Positions 16,195-25,613 are shown, numbered from the stretch's first letter. The stretch: 64,000 nucleotides of DNA from Balneolaceae bacterium (GCA_020832415.1 JAFIES010000048.1:62001-126000), one strand, 5' to 3'. A program made the numbers and translations. The notes: generated from the letters alone by a model not told the origin.

Positions 16195-16626
16195 ATGAAT
16201 CAGCCTAATACAATTCCACGTTTTCATCTTGCCTTTCCGGTAAAAGAGCTTGAGAAAACACTTTCATTTTATCGCGATCTGCTTGGTTGCAAAACCGGAC
16301 GAAGCTCCGACAAATGGATCGATTTTGATTTTTGGGGGCACCAGGTAGTGGCCCATCTCAGCCCGGAAGATGCAGGTAAATCTGCTTCAAATGAGGTGGA
16401 CGGCCACGAAGTACCTGCCAAACATTTTGGGGTTATTCTTGAATGGGATGAGTTCGACCGCCTTGCAACAAAATTAAAAGAGCATGGCCAGAAGTTTGTT
16501 ATCGAACCGTATATACGTTTCAAGGGAGAACCCGGCGAACAGGCCACTATGTTTTTGCTGGATCCCAGCGGGAATGCGCTTGAGTTTAAAGCATTCAAAG
16601 ACGAGAGCCAGATTTTTGCGGTTTAG
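16195..16626 (+). CDS. VOC-family (glyoxalase/bleomycin-resistance fold) protein
   Basis: This 143-residue protein fits two beta-alpha-beta-beta-beta modules. The first opens [20 protein letters not shown] with [19 protein letters not shown], and the second has [18 protein letters not shown] and ends [16 protein letters not shown]. His6-type and Glu ligands of metal-dependent members are plausible (RFHLA, ALEFK). The family includes glyoxalases, dioxygenases and resistance proteins, so the substrate is open. It is transcribed alone, convergent with the serine hydrolase gene 8 bp away. Confidence 0.88.
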   Translation: MNQPNTIPRFHLAFPVKELEKTLSFYRDLLGCKTGRSSDKWIDFDFWGHQVVAHLSPEDAGKSASNEVDGHEVPAKHFGVILEWDEFDRLATKLKEHGQKFVIEPYIRFKGEPGEQATMFLLDPSGNALEFKAFKDESQIFAV

Positions 16627-16634
16627 TGGTGCAA

Positions 16635-17630
16635 TCAACTGTTTTCCAGGAACGGGATGATTACATCGCCCAGGAATTGAAAGATTTGTCGCTGATACTG
16701 CCTTGAACCACTATTATTGAGGTTGGATGTAATTGATAAAACTGTGCCTAGCTCAGGCAGAATGATGATATACTGTCCGCCGTTTCCCCAGGCAAAAATC
16801 ACATCATATTGATTTACCGATTTTCTCCACCACATATAACCGTAATCATACGGATTGAAGTTACTTCGGGTATATACCGAAATGGATTCTTCAATCCAAT
16901 CCTCAGAAATTAACCGGTCCCCATCAAATCTGCCTCCATCAAGCAACAGCCGGCCGGTTTTTAACATATCAGCAGGTGTCATTGCCATATTATTTCCACC
17001 CATATAATATCCCTGTGGGTCGCGATCCCATCCGCCAATCCTGATATTCATTGCATTGAAGAGATAACGGTTGGCAAAAGCCTGTGTTGACATACCCGAA
17101 GCCCTCGTTAGAATTACAGAGAGCAGGTGTGATGTACCGGTGCTGTAGATCATCTCTCCACCCGACTCCTCAACCAATGGCTGATTGAGGGCAAATTGCC
17201 ACCAGTTATTGCTCAGCACCCAGCGGCCATAATTTCTGAAACTGGTGGTTTCCAGTCCGCTTCGCATGGTTAAAAGATCTTTGATGGTGATGGCAGCTTT
17301 TTCCGGATCCGGGTTCTGCTCAAAATATTTCGGGAAATAAGTGCTGATTGGCTCCTCAACACTTTCGATGTATCCCCGTTCAATTGCGATTCCAATCAAC
17401 AATGAGAGCACACTCTTGGACGCTGATTTGATATTCACATGCCTGTTCCGGTTCATGGAGCCCCGGTAATGCTCGGCGATAATCATGTGATCTTTTTGAA
17501 TTACAATACTTTCAACTGAACCGATAGTAAAGATTTCTTCAATATTCCAATCTGTTTGTTGAGAGTATGCTGAATTTGAAATAAAGCTTAGGATCAGCAG
17601 GGTTGTAATATGGAACAAAAAACGGCACAT
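16635..17630 (-). CDS. exported serine hydrolase, class C beta-lactamase family
   Basis: I place the start at the internal ATG that gives a clean signal peptide (MCRFLFHITTLLILSFISN..AYSQ). A longer frame adds 21 residues with no export signal of its own. The SxxK nucleophile motif is SASK (about 69-72 from this start), in NIKSASKSVLSLLIGIA. YSTGTSH corresponds to the YxN motif region, and a late GNGGQY lies where the KTG box is usual. Members act as esterases, D-amino peptidases or penicillin-binding-like enzymes; true beta-lactamase activity is not implied. The gene is monocistronic. Confidence 0.88.
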   Translation of the reverse strand: MCRFLFHITTLLILSFISNSAYSQQTDWNIEEIFTIGSVESIVIQKDHMIIAEHYRGSMNRNRHVNIKSASKSVLSLLIGIAIERGYIESVEEPISTYFPKYFEQNPDPEKAAITIKDLLTMRSGLETTSFRNYGRWVLSNNWWQFALNQPLVEESGGEMIYSTGTSHLLSVILTRASGMSTQAFANRYLFNAMNIRIGGWDRDPQGYYMGGNNMAMTPADMLKTGRLLLDGGRFDGDRLISEDWIEESISVYTRSNFNPYDYGYMWWRKSVNQYDVIFAWGNGGQYIIILPELGTVLSITSNLNNSGSRQYQRQIFQFLGDVIIPFLENS

Positions 17631-17772
17631 AAGGGATGAGAAATTTTGAATATGAAGAGATTCATCATTTGTGTGATTCACAAGACTATTCAACGTTAAG
17701 CATCATAAATATCATTTCATTAAAAACCATGTAAATTTTAAGAATCTGATTTCGAGTACCCTCTGCTTATTG

Positions 17773-17780
17773 TATATTTG
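17773..17780 (+). promoter_or_regulatory. -7 type promoter element for the GT2/TPR gene
   Basis: TATATTTG matches TAnnTTTG and lies 8 bp before the start codon, which suggests a very short or absent leader, or use of the second ATG at 17798. No clear -33 element is visible. Confidence 0.4.
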
Positions 17781-17788
17781 GCAAACCA

Positions 17789-20137
17789 ATGACTTTTATG
17801 AAAAACACTATTCAGCTTTCTGTTATCCTCACTACTCATGCAAGGAGCAGTTACTTCCATGCACTGCTTGCCGATCTCCTGAAATTTGAACAAAAAGGAG
17901 TGGAGATTATCATCATTAATGATGCAGCCGATGTGGTTACATCGCAATTTATTGCAAGAGAAATTGAAAAAAGTGATAACGATCATGTATATCTATATGA
18001 GCATGCAGCGCCAATAGGCAGAGGCGCTTCTCTGAATGAAGCGCTGATTCATGCTAATGGAATGCTTGTATGGGCGCCACTTCGGGCCGATCGACTGAAT
18101 GAGTCCCTGCTGGCCGAGGCTATTAGAAAATTTAAGGCAGATCCCGCTGCTTTTTGGGTTTTAGATTATAACCTGCCAAGAGAACCAATGGAGTGGTTAA
18201 AAGCAGCCGATGAGGGCGATTTACCTGATGACAGCTGCCTTATTTGGAACCGTCATGTGATCAAAGCAGATCAACTCTCTTTTAACCCATTTATGGATCT
18301 GCTGCATGGAGCAGAGCTTGCCTTTCGTCTCGCCAAAGAGAATGTGTGGTACAAAACCGATCCGTTTTTTGTGATTGCAGATGATCAGTCGAGGCATGCA
18401 AACTTGCCCGACCTCCAGGAGCTGCACTTTACCGCTCTGAGAATCACAGAGGAAGAAGAAGAGCGCAGGGTTATCATTAACGATCTGGCGGAGAGTCAGG
18501 CGAGAATGAACAGCCGGGTTACCGATGATGAGCTCCTGTTTCAGGCTCGGAGGGAATTACAGGGGGGTGATGCAAACAAATCCCTGGAGCTGATTAACAA
18601 ATTTTTGAAACGAAATCCCAATCATCATGAAGGGATACGTATTAAGATTACATCACTTGAGAAGCTGCGCCGCCATGTTGAGGCAGCTGAACTGAAGCAT
18701 GTTCTTCAGAAACAGAGTGAAAAGCCTGAGGAAGTAAACACACAGGATCAAGAGATTGAAGAGGAGCATTTGCCGAAAAGTGATCCAATGGAAGAGATTC
18801 CCGAAAAGCCTTTGGCCGCTGAACCAGAGAATATTCCTGCGGCTGATAGTAGCCCGGCAATTTCTGTGGTGATTCCAACAACAGGCCATGGAAAAACACT
18901 GCTTGAAGCTGCGCTCGTTCACTTGGAAGAGGCAGTTGATGCCGCCACTACCGAACTGATTATTGTAGATAATGCCAGTATTGATGACACTTTCGATTAT
19001 CTCGGCCAACTGAAGAACAGCGGGTTTTTGAATATCAACATCATAACCAATCCGGCAAACCGCGGATTCTCAGCTTCTGTAAACCAGGGGATTGAAGCCG
19101 CTTCGGGAGAATTTATACTGGTGATGCACAACGACGTATTAGTAGAAAAAGATAGTGTTGATGCACTCATCCGGGCGTTTGACTATTCTGAAAATACCGC
19201 GGTTACTGCACCGGTTGTATCGGCAACAAATGTGCAGGCTCAGAGAAAAGATTCTGAGATTGCCACGGATGAAAAATTGATACCCACAGACAGGGTAGAT
19301 AGTTGCTGTTTTATGCTGAAAGCAGAATATGGACTGGCGTTTGATGAAGGATACAGGCTCTGTTACTTCGATATGGAAGATTTTTGCCGCCAAATTATGG
19401 ATAAAGATCTCTCCATAGTGGTAACACGCCATTCTGAGGTTGATCACAACAGAGGGGGTACCACAAAAATGATGGGCCTCGATCTGAGCCCTGAACTGAA
19501 GTGGGTCAACCGGGCACGATTTTATGAAAAATGGAACAACGACCGGGAGTTGAGCATGCCTGTTCAGGGAAGCCATCCGGAGCGATTTCGTGGTCTTGGC
19601 GCACCCGATAATCCCATGGAACCCGATGCCGATTGGCTTGCCATCGTTCGAAATTATCTGACGAGTGAAGTGCGAACAGAGATTTTGCGTGGCAAATGGA
19701 CCGATGATGAAATGACAACCATTGTACTCACATTGCTCTTTGCGGATGAACGTGAGCTGCTGCGAACACTCGAAGACCGGATTGAAAAAATCACTCCCGA
19801 TATATCACTTCTGATATTGTTTGTGAACTACTACTACAGAAAAAATATCTATTCCCGCTGCAAGCATTACATCGAGAAGGCAGAAAAGCCGCACGCAATT
19901 TTCGAGATGTATAAATTGAAAATAAAAGTGGCCGAGAAGGAGTTTGATGATGCGATTCCGCTTCTGAATAAACTGCTTGAGATGTATCCCACAAATCCGG
20001 ACCTGTTCTATCTTGCCGGCGAACTCTACAAAAACAGTGACGATCAGGGGGAGGCAAAATCGTTTTTTGCCATGGCCAATCAGCTGGATCCGTTCAGGTT
20101 TCAGTCAGAAAGCTCTGCATTTGAGATCAAACTTTAA
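17789..20137 (+). CDS. double GT2 glycosyltransferase with TPR segments
   Basis: This 782-residue protein begins with a GT2-like domain (about 1-215: LSVILTTHARSSYFHALLAD, IIINDAADVVTS). A TPR-like stretch follows (about 245-300: RRELQGGDANKSLELINKFL), then an acidic proline-rich linker. A second, better GT2 domain spans about 355-600 (AISVVIPTTGHGKTL, ELIIVDNASIDDTFDYL, and the DxD-like MHNDV). The protein ends with TPR repeats. It likely adds sugars to surface glycans or proteins from the cytoplasmic side. In the first domain the usual DxD is replaced by APLRAD, so it may be non-catalytic. No other polysaccharide genes are adjacent. Confidence 0.85.
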   Translation: MTFMKNTIQLSVILTTHARSSYFHALLADLLKFEQKGVEIIIINDAADVVTSQFIAREIEKSDNDHVYLYEHAAPIGRGASLNEALIHANGMLVWAPLRADRLNESLLAEAIRKFKADPAAFWVLDYNLPREPMEWLKAADEGDLPDDSCLIWNRHVIKADQLSFNPFMDLLHGAELAFRLAKENVWYKTDPFFVIADDQSRHANLPDLQELHFTALRITEEEEERRVIINDLAESQARMNSRVTDDELLFQARRELQGGDANKSLELINKFLKRNPNHHEGIRIKITSLEKLRRHVEAAELKHVLQKQSEKPEEVNTQDQEIEEEHLPKSDPMEEIPEKPLAAEPENIPAADSSPAISVVIPTTGHGKTLLEAALVHLEEAVDAATTELIIVDNASIDDTFDYLGQLKNSGFLNINIITNPANRGFSASVNQGIEAASGEFILVMHNDVLVEKDSVDALIRAFDYSENTAVTAPVVSATNVQAQRKDSEIATDEKLIPTDRVDSCCFMLKAEYGLAFDEGYRLCYFDMEDFCRQIMDKDLSIVVTRHSEVDHNRGGTTKMMGLDLSPELKWVNRARFYEKWNNDRELSMPVQGSHPERFRGLGAPDNPMEPDADWLAIVRNYLTSEVRTEILRGKWTDDEMTTIVLTLLFADERELLRTLEDRIEKITPDISLLILFVNYYYRKNIYSRCKHYIEKAEKPHAIFEMYKLKIKVAEKEFDDAIPLLNKLLEMYPTNPDLFYLAGELYKNSDDQGEAKSFFAMANQLDPFRFQSESSAFEIKL

Positions 20138-21498
20138 TCGGTTTCAACTGAAAATATTCGTTCGGACAGTTCGTCAATAAACGGTTCGTGTTCCTCCTTC
20201 ATGAACACACTTCGGAGAATTACAGCCCGGGTATTATCTGCTGTGTATTCGGGATACTTTTGCAGAAAATGATCTGCACCAATGGTGAATAAGCTGAGGT
20301 GAAAACCGGTTTGTTGATTCTTCATACCCGCCTCGAATATTTGCCGGCTGATTCGGTTCATCTCTTTTATGGATTTGATTTTTGGCTCTTTAAAGTATCC
20401 GGTGATGTCGAGATCAGGAGTGTTGTAGAGTTTCCATCCTGCCTGACGCGATAACAATTCTGCAAATTTGGTTGCGGCTGACCGGGTTTTGCGAAGCACA
20501 CTTCCAAGACCGGATGAAGTAAGCGGCAGGAGCTGCAGTGTTGTCCAGAGAGCTGCAGCAGAAGCTCCCGCCCTTGAGCATTCAATACTGATTTCACCGA
20601 GATGAAGATCATCAGAGGTGAAATAAGTGTAAGGAGAGTCGTGTTTGAAGTACTTACCAGCTGATGCATCCCGAAAGAAAATACTGCCACAACCATACGG
20701 CTGCAAACCGTGTTTGTGAGGATCAATCACCACACTATCACACAGATGAAGTTGCTGCCACTGTTTTTTCGATGGTAACTCGTTTTCAATAATTTTGAAA
20801 AAACCGCCATAGGCAGCATCGGCATGTACCCGGAATCCAAACCGGTCAGCCATTTTAAGGATATCATCCAGTGGTTCCACAACTCCAAGGCCGGTGGTGC
20901 CCATGGTTACTACGAGGGTGCCAATTTTCGCTGCATTGGATTCAATGAAATCCAGATCAGGGCTGCCATTCAGATCAACAGGAATTTCGATATAATCACT
21001 TCGGAGCAGGTGGCACATTCTGCTGTGAGTGTAGTGCGCATTTGATGTGGCTGCGATGGCTTTTTCCGGATGAATCTCACGTGCAACAAAAAGCGCCTCA
21101 AGGTTGGCAACCGTCCCTCCGGATGTAAGATGCCCCAGGTGGTTTGAATCATACCCGATCATGTTTGCGAGCAGCTTCACCACCTCTTTCTCCATTTCAG
21201 AAGTAGGCGGGCCGCCATCAAGTGCATGATTGTTGGGATTGATAGTCATCGCAAGAGAGTAGGCCAGCCAAGCTGCAGGATGTGGCGGCTTAAGCATTTG
21301 GCCTGCATATTGGGGATGATGAAATGGGTAATTGCCTCTCAGTTTCTTTTCAAGCTCCGAAAGCACGCTTTCAATAGCATGGCTGCTGAGATGTGCCGGC
21401 AAATCACCGGATGAATCATCACCGTAAAGAGTCCGCCACTCGTCAATCTTTTTCAGGGCGCCACGGAGCAGCGGGAGATATTCAGAGAAATTGTTCAA
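20134..21498 (-). CDS. PLP-dependent group II decarboxylase
   Basis: This 454-residue enzyme belongs to the glutamate/aromatic-L-amino-acid decarboxylase group. The PLP lysine is Lys262 in VIDPHKHGLQPYG. The cofactor-binding aspartate is in RVHADAAYGGFF, and HLTSGGTVANLEAL is the phosphate-binding stretch. The N-terminal PHPAAWLAYSLAMTINPN and GGPPTSEMEKEVV segments are typical. Substrate (aromatic amino acid, aspartate or glutamate) cannot be fixed. It is last in a three-gene operon after the PyrR-like and DUF3078 genes, with a 4-bp gap, and its 3' end overlaps the convergent GT gene by 4 bp. Confidence 0.9.
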   Translation of the reverse strand: MNNFSEYLPLLRGALKKIDEWRTLYGDDSSGDLPAHLSSHAIESVLSELEKKLRGNYPFHHPQYAGQMLKPPHPAAWLAYSLAMTINPNNHALDGGPPTSEMEKEVVKLLANMIGYDSNHLGHLTSGGTVANLEALFVAREIHPEKAIAATSNAHYTHSRMCHLLRSDYIEIPVDLNGSPDLDFIESNAAKIGTLVVTMGTTGLGVVEPLDDILKMADRFGFRVHADAAYGGFFKIIENELPSKKQWQQLHLCDSVVIDPHKHGLQPYGCGSIFFRDASAGKYFKHDSPYTYFTSDDLHLGEISIECSRAGASAAALWTTLQLLPLTSSGLGSVLRKTRSAATKFAELLSRQAGWKLYNTPDLDITGYFKEPKIKSIKEMNRISRQIFEAGMKNQQTGFHLSLFTIGADHFLQKYPEYTADNTRAVILRSVFMKEEHEPFIDELSERIFSVETD

Positions 21499-21502
21499 AG
21501 AG

Positions 21503-22375
21503 TTACCGCAAGGTGAATGAGATTCCCATTGAGAGAACCTGGGCTACCTGCACTTCTTTTGAGAAATCATCGTCGTAAACCAGGTCGAGATTGAGCGATG
21601 CATTCATAAAGTTGTTAATGCGTCCAACCAGTTTGTTGGAAAAGTAGACATCGGTACTCCTGACCGATTTGCCAAAGGTGGTAAATGTATTGATACTTGT
21701 AGAAAACTGAACATTCGTTGCGAGTTCTGCATTAAAACTGGAACCAATGGTAAAACCGGCTTCATTCTTAAAGCGATCGCCCTCATCCAGGCCATATGTA
21801 GTGGATAGATTCTCATCTCTCACAAATGTTTGCTGCAAACCAAGACCGGCTTCAAATGTGAAATTATCAGATGGAATATAAGCCACACCAGCATCCTGAC
21901 TGAAATAACCGGGTGCCATAAAATTTGAAATCAGAACATTCTCGCCTTCAGGACCGGCGCCATAGTTAAACCCTTTGTCGAACTGTGTTCGAATCCGAAT
22001 ATTTGCATAGGCTTTAAAATCAGATTCAACATCACCAAGATCGTACATAAACCGGTTTTTTATATAGAGGCGATCATCAATTTTACGGTTGCCTTCATCC
22101 TGAATTTGTGTTTTTCCGTAACGTGTATCAAACAGAAAGCCGTAAGAGAACCGATCTTGTTTGTAAGCAATGGTAAGTGTGGATCGCCCGGTTGCGGCTA
22201 CATTATTCACACCGCCCTGAGACCAGTTTGAATAGGAGGCTTGAGATCCGTTTATGCCTACAGTCCAGGATGTGCTGCGCCCCTGTAGTGTATCAGGTAT
22301 GGCGATGGAATCCTGGCCCAATAAGATTTCTGAAGAGATGAACAGAAAAGCAAAAAGCAAAAAGTATTTCTTCAT
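21503..22375 (-). CDS. DUF3078 family outer-membrane beta-barrel protein
   Basis: This 290-residue exported protein has a signal peptide (about 1-20, KYFLLFAFLFISSEILLGQ). The DUF3078 opening WTVGINGSQASYSNWSQGG follows, then alternating amphipathic strands (RFSYGFLFDTRYGKT, DRLYIKNRFMYDLG) and the terminal VLSMGISFTLR with a near-terminal aromatic residue. The family is widespread in Bacteroidota, is predicted to be an outer-membrane barrel, and has no known function. It lies between the PyrR-like and decarboxylase genes with very short spacings, so co-transcription is likely. Confidence 0.88.
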   Translation of the reverse strand: MKKYFLLFAFLFISSEILLGQDSIAIPDTLQGRSTSWTVGINGSQASYSNWSQGGVNNVAATGRSTLTIAYKQDRFSYGFLFDTRYGKTQIQDEGNRKIDDRLYIKNRFMYDLGDVESDFKAYANIRIRTQFDKGFNYGAGPEGENVLISNFMAPGYFSQDAGVAYIPSDNFTFEAGLGLQQTFVRDENLSTTYGLDEGDRFKNEAGFTIGSSFNAELATNVQFSTSINTFTTFGKSVRSTDVYFSNKLVGRINNFMNASLNLDLVYDDDFSKEVQVAQVLSMGISFTLR

Positions 22376-22388
22376 GATTAGTCTGAAA

Positions 22389-22871
22389 TTATTTTTTAAT
22401 CAAAATTACGTTTTTGGGTTCGTTGTTCTCAAGCGTAAGTTCTACATGCTCGTTTAATTTTGTGGGAGCGTGCACACCCACAAATCCTGCCAGAAGCGGA
22501 TATTTTCGATGTCCCCGGTCAACAAGTACAGCAAGAAGGATTTTATTGAAAACAGATAGTTGCGATATCTTAAGGATGGACTTAAACATCGTGCCACCAC
22601 TAAATATCACGTCATCAATAATGACAAGTATATTATTTTCGTTCGGTGGCTCCGGAAAATTGAAAGGTGTTTCGTTGTCTGCATCTACCTGGTGGAGAGG
22701 GAGATCAGACCCCTGAATGTCGTCAAGATACTGTTTCAGCCGGCCGGCAATTGCAAATCCGCGCTTGTTTAAACCCACAAGAACTACCGGATTGCTTTTT
22801 GCCTCTTCCAGAATCTGGTAGGCCATTCTTTTTAAGGTGCGTTCAACCCTGTTCTTATCGAGGAGTATCAT
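22389..22871 (-). CDS. PyrR-like phosphoribosyltransferase
   Basis: This 160-residue type I phosphoribosyltransferase carries the PRPP loop ILVIIDDVIFSGGTMFKS. The PyrR-like segment LAVLVDRGHRKYPLLAGFVG and the closing LNEHVELTLE are also present. PyrR proteins act as uracil phosphoribosyltransferases or as RNA-binding attenuators of pyrimidine genes, but this copy is not beside pyr genes. The adjacent operon genes suggest a different context. RNA-binding function is therefore not claimed; the fold and PRPP site are clear. Confidence 0.85.
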   Translation of the reverse strand: MILLDKNRVERTLKRMAYQILEEAKSNPVVLVGLNKRGFAIAGRLKQYLDDIQGSDLPLHQVDADNETPFNFPEPPNENNILVIIDDVIFSGGTMFKSILKISQLSVFNKILLAVLVDRGHRKYPLLAGFVGVHAPTKLNEHVELTLENNEPKNVILIKK

Positions 22872-23027
22872 TGTATAGTAGAGTTAGTTGTTAATATCGC
22901 CAAAAATACAAAAAATGTGACCCGTTATTTAAATTGATGCATCGGGATTTTATCAGAAACTTCCTGAAAGGTAAAACAGAAAACATTGTAAATCGTTATA
23001 TTACAGTGATAATTAAGAGGAGTTTTT

Positions 23028-23333
23028 ATGAATAACAGAACAAAAGATATCGTACTTGCGGGAACAGCTTTTGCTGCCGGTATAGCTGCCGGTTTTGCAC
23101 TTGCCCCCATCAATAGGAAAGAAAATCTCAAAGCGCTGCTTTCACAGCTCGAAGAGGTACAGGCTAAAACCCGGAGGCTGAACCGCATCATGAAGCTGCA
23201 AAGCAGCAAAAGCCTCCGGAACGTATCAGGCAGAGTAGAACGGGTGAGAAGAGAACTGAAAGAGCCAATACCGGATCTCTACAAAGCCACCGAAGGTTTG
23301 ATGATGAGCCAGGATGATCTGATGCATGGCTGA
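23028..23333 (+). CDS. YtxH-like small membrane-anchored protein
   Basis: This 101-residue protein has a glycine/alanine-rich membrane helix (IVLAGTAFAAGIAAGFALAP, about 8-27) followed by the YtxH-type basic, coiled region (NLKALLSQLEEVQAKTRRLN). A good ribosome-binding site (GAGGAG) lies 8 bp before the ATG. Function of YtxH proteins is unknown; they are small envelope-associated stress-type proteins in many bacteria. It overlaps the downstream DUF2851 gene by 8 nt, so the two are translationally coupled. Confidence 0.8.
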   Translation: MNNRTKDIVLAGTAFAAGIAAGFALAPINRKENLKALLSQLEEVQAKTRRLNRIMKLQSSKSLRNVSGRVERVRRELKEPIPDLYKATEGLMMSQDDLMHG

Positions 23334-24492
23334 AGCTTTCTCTGCATATCACGAGAATCTATTCCAGTGGATTTGGGAGCAGGTTGAGTTCGATTGCGGA
23401 GGGCTCCAAACAGATTGCGGGAAATCAATTGCAATCGGTGATGTTGGAAAACTAAACCACGGTGCCGGCCCCGATTTTTTACAGGCAAGGGTTTTTATTG
23501 ATGGTTTGGAGTGGTTTGGTGCTGTTGAGATTCATAAATCATCCGATGATTGGTTTCGGCACAATCATCATCTTGACCCTAACTTCAACAATGTAATTCT
23601 GCATGTGGTATACTCTGATGAGGAAAAGCGCCGCGCAGTAACAGAGGCAGGTTCTGCCATATATACGCTTACCCTGAAACACCGCTTGCACAAAAGCTTG
23701 CAAAATCTGCTTGAAATTAAACAATCGAAGCAGCTGCCTTGCGGAGGGCACGTCTCATTTATTAATCAGAATGCTTTTGAGAAGCAGATCAGGATTGCTC
23801 ACAATCACTATTTTGAGTACAAAGTAAAAGAGCTGTTAAACGGTTACCCCGCAGAAAAGCCTTTATCAGTAGCGTGGAAGTGGTGTCTGTTAACACAGAT
23901 ATTCAGCACACTCGGAATACCCGGGAACAGAGAGCCGATGCAGCAACTTTGCAAGCTTCTGCCGAAAAGTGGTGTGGCTGTGCTCTCATTCGCAGAGTGT
24001 ATAAAAGAGGCGGGAGCTTTGGCTTTCGAAGGGTCTACCCTCAATTGGGTTTATGCCGGTATGCGCCCTGCAAGCAGGCCGGAAAAACGGGTGCAGCAGG
24101 CAGCTGCAATCTGTCACTCTCTGTTGAACCTTCCTCTCGGGGAATTTTTTCAATCGCCCGAAGAGAGTTGGGGTAAAATTGTGCAGGGTATTCCAAAGCA
24201 ATACAGAGCGGGAAAGGGGAGAGAGCAATTGCTTTTCACCACAAATTTTTTACCGGCACTCTATCTGTTGGGTGATCTTCTTCACCATGATGCTTTAAGC
24301 AAATCCGCGAAGCAATACTGGATGGAAGGCCGCCAGTTTGTTCCTCATGAGATAAAAAAACCTTTTCAGCAGGCCGGTTTCAGGCTTGGAGCCAATGCTG
24401 GGAAGCTGGGGTTGGCGCATCAATTTAAGCGGTTTTGCAGTGAAAGAAATTGCCATCGGTGCGAGGTGTTCAAAAGTGCAATTCGTTCTTGA
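23326..24492 (+). CDS. DUF2851 family protein
   Basis: This 388-residue protein has the DUF2851 N-terminal signature: FQWIWEQVEFDCGGL, then KLNHGAGPDFLQARVFIDGL, WFGAVEIHKSSDDWFRHNHH and NVILHVVY. The family is common in Bacteroidota and its function is unknown. A C-terminal Cys/His cluster (CSERNCHRCEVF) could bind a metal. It forms a two-gene unit with the YtxH-like gene, and the tRNA-Gln gene follows after 50 bp with its own promoter. Confidence 0.9.
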   Translation: MAEAFSAYHENLFQWIWEQVEFDCGGLQTDCGKSIAIGDVGKLNHGAGPDFLQARVFIDGLEWFGAVEIHKSSDDWFRHNHHLDPNFNNVILHVVYSDEEKRRAVTEAGSAIYTLTLKHRLHKSLQNLLEIKQSKQLPCGGHVSFINQNAFEKQIRIAHNHYFEYKVKELLNGYPAEKPLSVAWKWCLLTQIFSTLGIPGNREPMQQLCKLLPKSGVAVLSFAECIKEAGALAFEGSTLNWVYAGMRPASRPEKRVQQAAAICHSLLNLPLGEFFQSPEESWGKIVQGIPKQYRAGKGREQLLFTTNFLPALYLLGDLLHHDALSKSAKQYWMEGRQFVPHEIKKPFQQAGFRLGANAGKLGLAHQFKRFCSERNCHRCEVFKSAIRS

Positions 24493-24519
24493 TTGATTTC
24501 ATATCTCTCTCTATCTTTG
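24489..24519 (+). promoter_or_regulatory. promoter of the tRNA-Gln gene
   Basis: A TTG (-33 type, 24489-24491) and TATCTTTG (-7 type, 24512-24519) are spaced as in Bacteroidota/Balneolota promoters. Transcription would start about 20 bp before the tRNA. Confidence 0.55.
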
Positions 24520-24542
24520 GTGTCTGTCAATATTCCGAAGAT

Positions 24543-24613
24543 TGCCCGGTCGTCTAATGGCAGGACAGCTGGTTTTGGTCCAGTCAGTGGGGGTTCGAAT
24601 CCTCCCCGGGCAA
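24543..24613 (+). tRNA. tRNA-Gln (anticodon TTG)
   Basis: The sequence folds into a full cloverleaf: acceptor TGCCCGG/CCGGGCA, D stem GTC/GAC, anticodon stem GCTGG/CCAGT with loop TTTTGGT (anticodon TTG), and T arm GGGGG-TTCGAAT-CCTCC. CCA is not encoded. It lies just upstream of prs, rplY and pth, as in many related genomes. Confidence 0.93.
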
Positions 24614-24624
24614 CATCTACAAAT

Positions 24625-24656
24625 AAAAGGATGCCAAAGCAGGTACTCCTTTTTTC
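24625..24656 (+). terminator. possible rho-independent terminator after tRNA-Gln
   Basis: AAAAGGA pairs with TCCTTTT and is followed by a T-rich stretch. The 7-bp stem is AT-rich, so strength is doubtful. Confidence 0.4.
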
Positions 24657-24680
24657 TTTTTAACGAGACTACTCAGTTAG

Positions 24681-25613
24681 TTGGATACGCCATTAGCCAT
24701 ATTTGCGGGAAGAAGTAACCTGGCACTTTCCCGTGCCATTGCTGAAAGTTATGGCACCGAACTTGGAGAGGTGACTATAAAATCATTCTCTGATGGCGAG
24801 CTGTATGTAAAGTATGAGCAGAGTATCCGTGGAGAGGATATTTTCCTGATCCAGTCAACCCCGCCGCCCGGTGATAACATCATGGAGCTTCTGCTTCTGC
24901 TGGATGCCGCCAAAAGGGCGTCAGTGAAACGGGTTACTGCGGTTATTCCATATTTTGGTTATGCCCGGCAGGACAGAAAAGACCAGCCGCGCGTATCGAT
25001 TGCATCCAAACTGATGGCGAATGTGCTAGTGGAGGCCGGTGCCGACAGAATTTTGACTATGGATCTGCATGCATCGCAGATTCAGGGCTTTTTTGATATT
25101 CCGCTGGATCATCTGTACGCCAGCCGGATTTTTATTGAGTATTTCAAGAAAAACCCGATTGAAAATCTGGTGGTTGTAGCGCCGGATGTGGGAAGTTTAA
25201 AAATGTCGAGAGCTTACTCAAAAAAACTGGGTGCAGGCCTGGCATTTATAGACAAGCGAAGGCCCAAGCAGAATGTGGCCGAAGTAATGAATATTATTGG
25301 TGAGGTTGAAGGAAAACACGTATTGATTGTTGATGATCTGATCGATACTGCCGGAACCATAACCAATGCAGCAGTTGCTCTTAAAGAGCGAGGTGCATTA
25401 AGCGTAATTGCAACAAGTACACACCCGATATTGTCGGGCCCTGCATATCAGCGGATTGAAGACTCACCCATTGATATGCTTTTGGTAACAGATACGGTTC
25501 CGCTCAGAAAGCCATCCGATAAAATTCAGGTGCTGAGCGTTGCCGGTATTTTTGCCGAAGCAATACAACGAATTCATACAAATGATACGATAAGTGCTCT
25601 ATTTGATGATTAA
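24681..25613 (+). CDS. prs: ribose-phosphate pyrophosphokinase
   Basis: This 310-residue enzyme makes PRPP from ribose 5-phosphate and ATP, feeding nucleotide, histidine and tryptophan synthesis. It starts with TTG; no ATG fits as well upstream or close downstream. Family marks are LAIFAGRSNLALSRAIAES, the RQDRKDQPRVSI flexible loop, LTMDLHASQIQGFF and the PRPP loop VLIVDDLIDTAGT. Length is normal. It heads the prs-rplY-pth group, with 17 bp to rplY. Confidence 0.96.
   Translation: MDTPLAIFAGRSNLALSRAIAESYGTELGEVTIKSFSDGELYVKYEQSIRGEDIFLIQSTPPPGDNIMELLLLLDAAKRASVKRVTAVIPYFGYARQDRKDQPRVSIASKLMANVLVEAGADRILTMDLHASQIQGFFDIPLDHLYASRIFIEYFKKNPIENLVVVAPDVGSLKMSRAYSKKLGAGLAFIDKRRPKQNVAEVMNIIGEVEGKHVLIVDDLIDTAGTITNAAVALKERGALSVIATSTHPILSGPAYQRIEDSPIDMLLVTDTVPLRKPSDKIQVLSVAGIFAEAIQRIHTNDTISALFDD

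Noticed and set aside
16635..17693. Longer start for the serine hydrolase
   Set aside because: The extra 21 residues precede a complete signal peptide, so the internal ATG is preferred.
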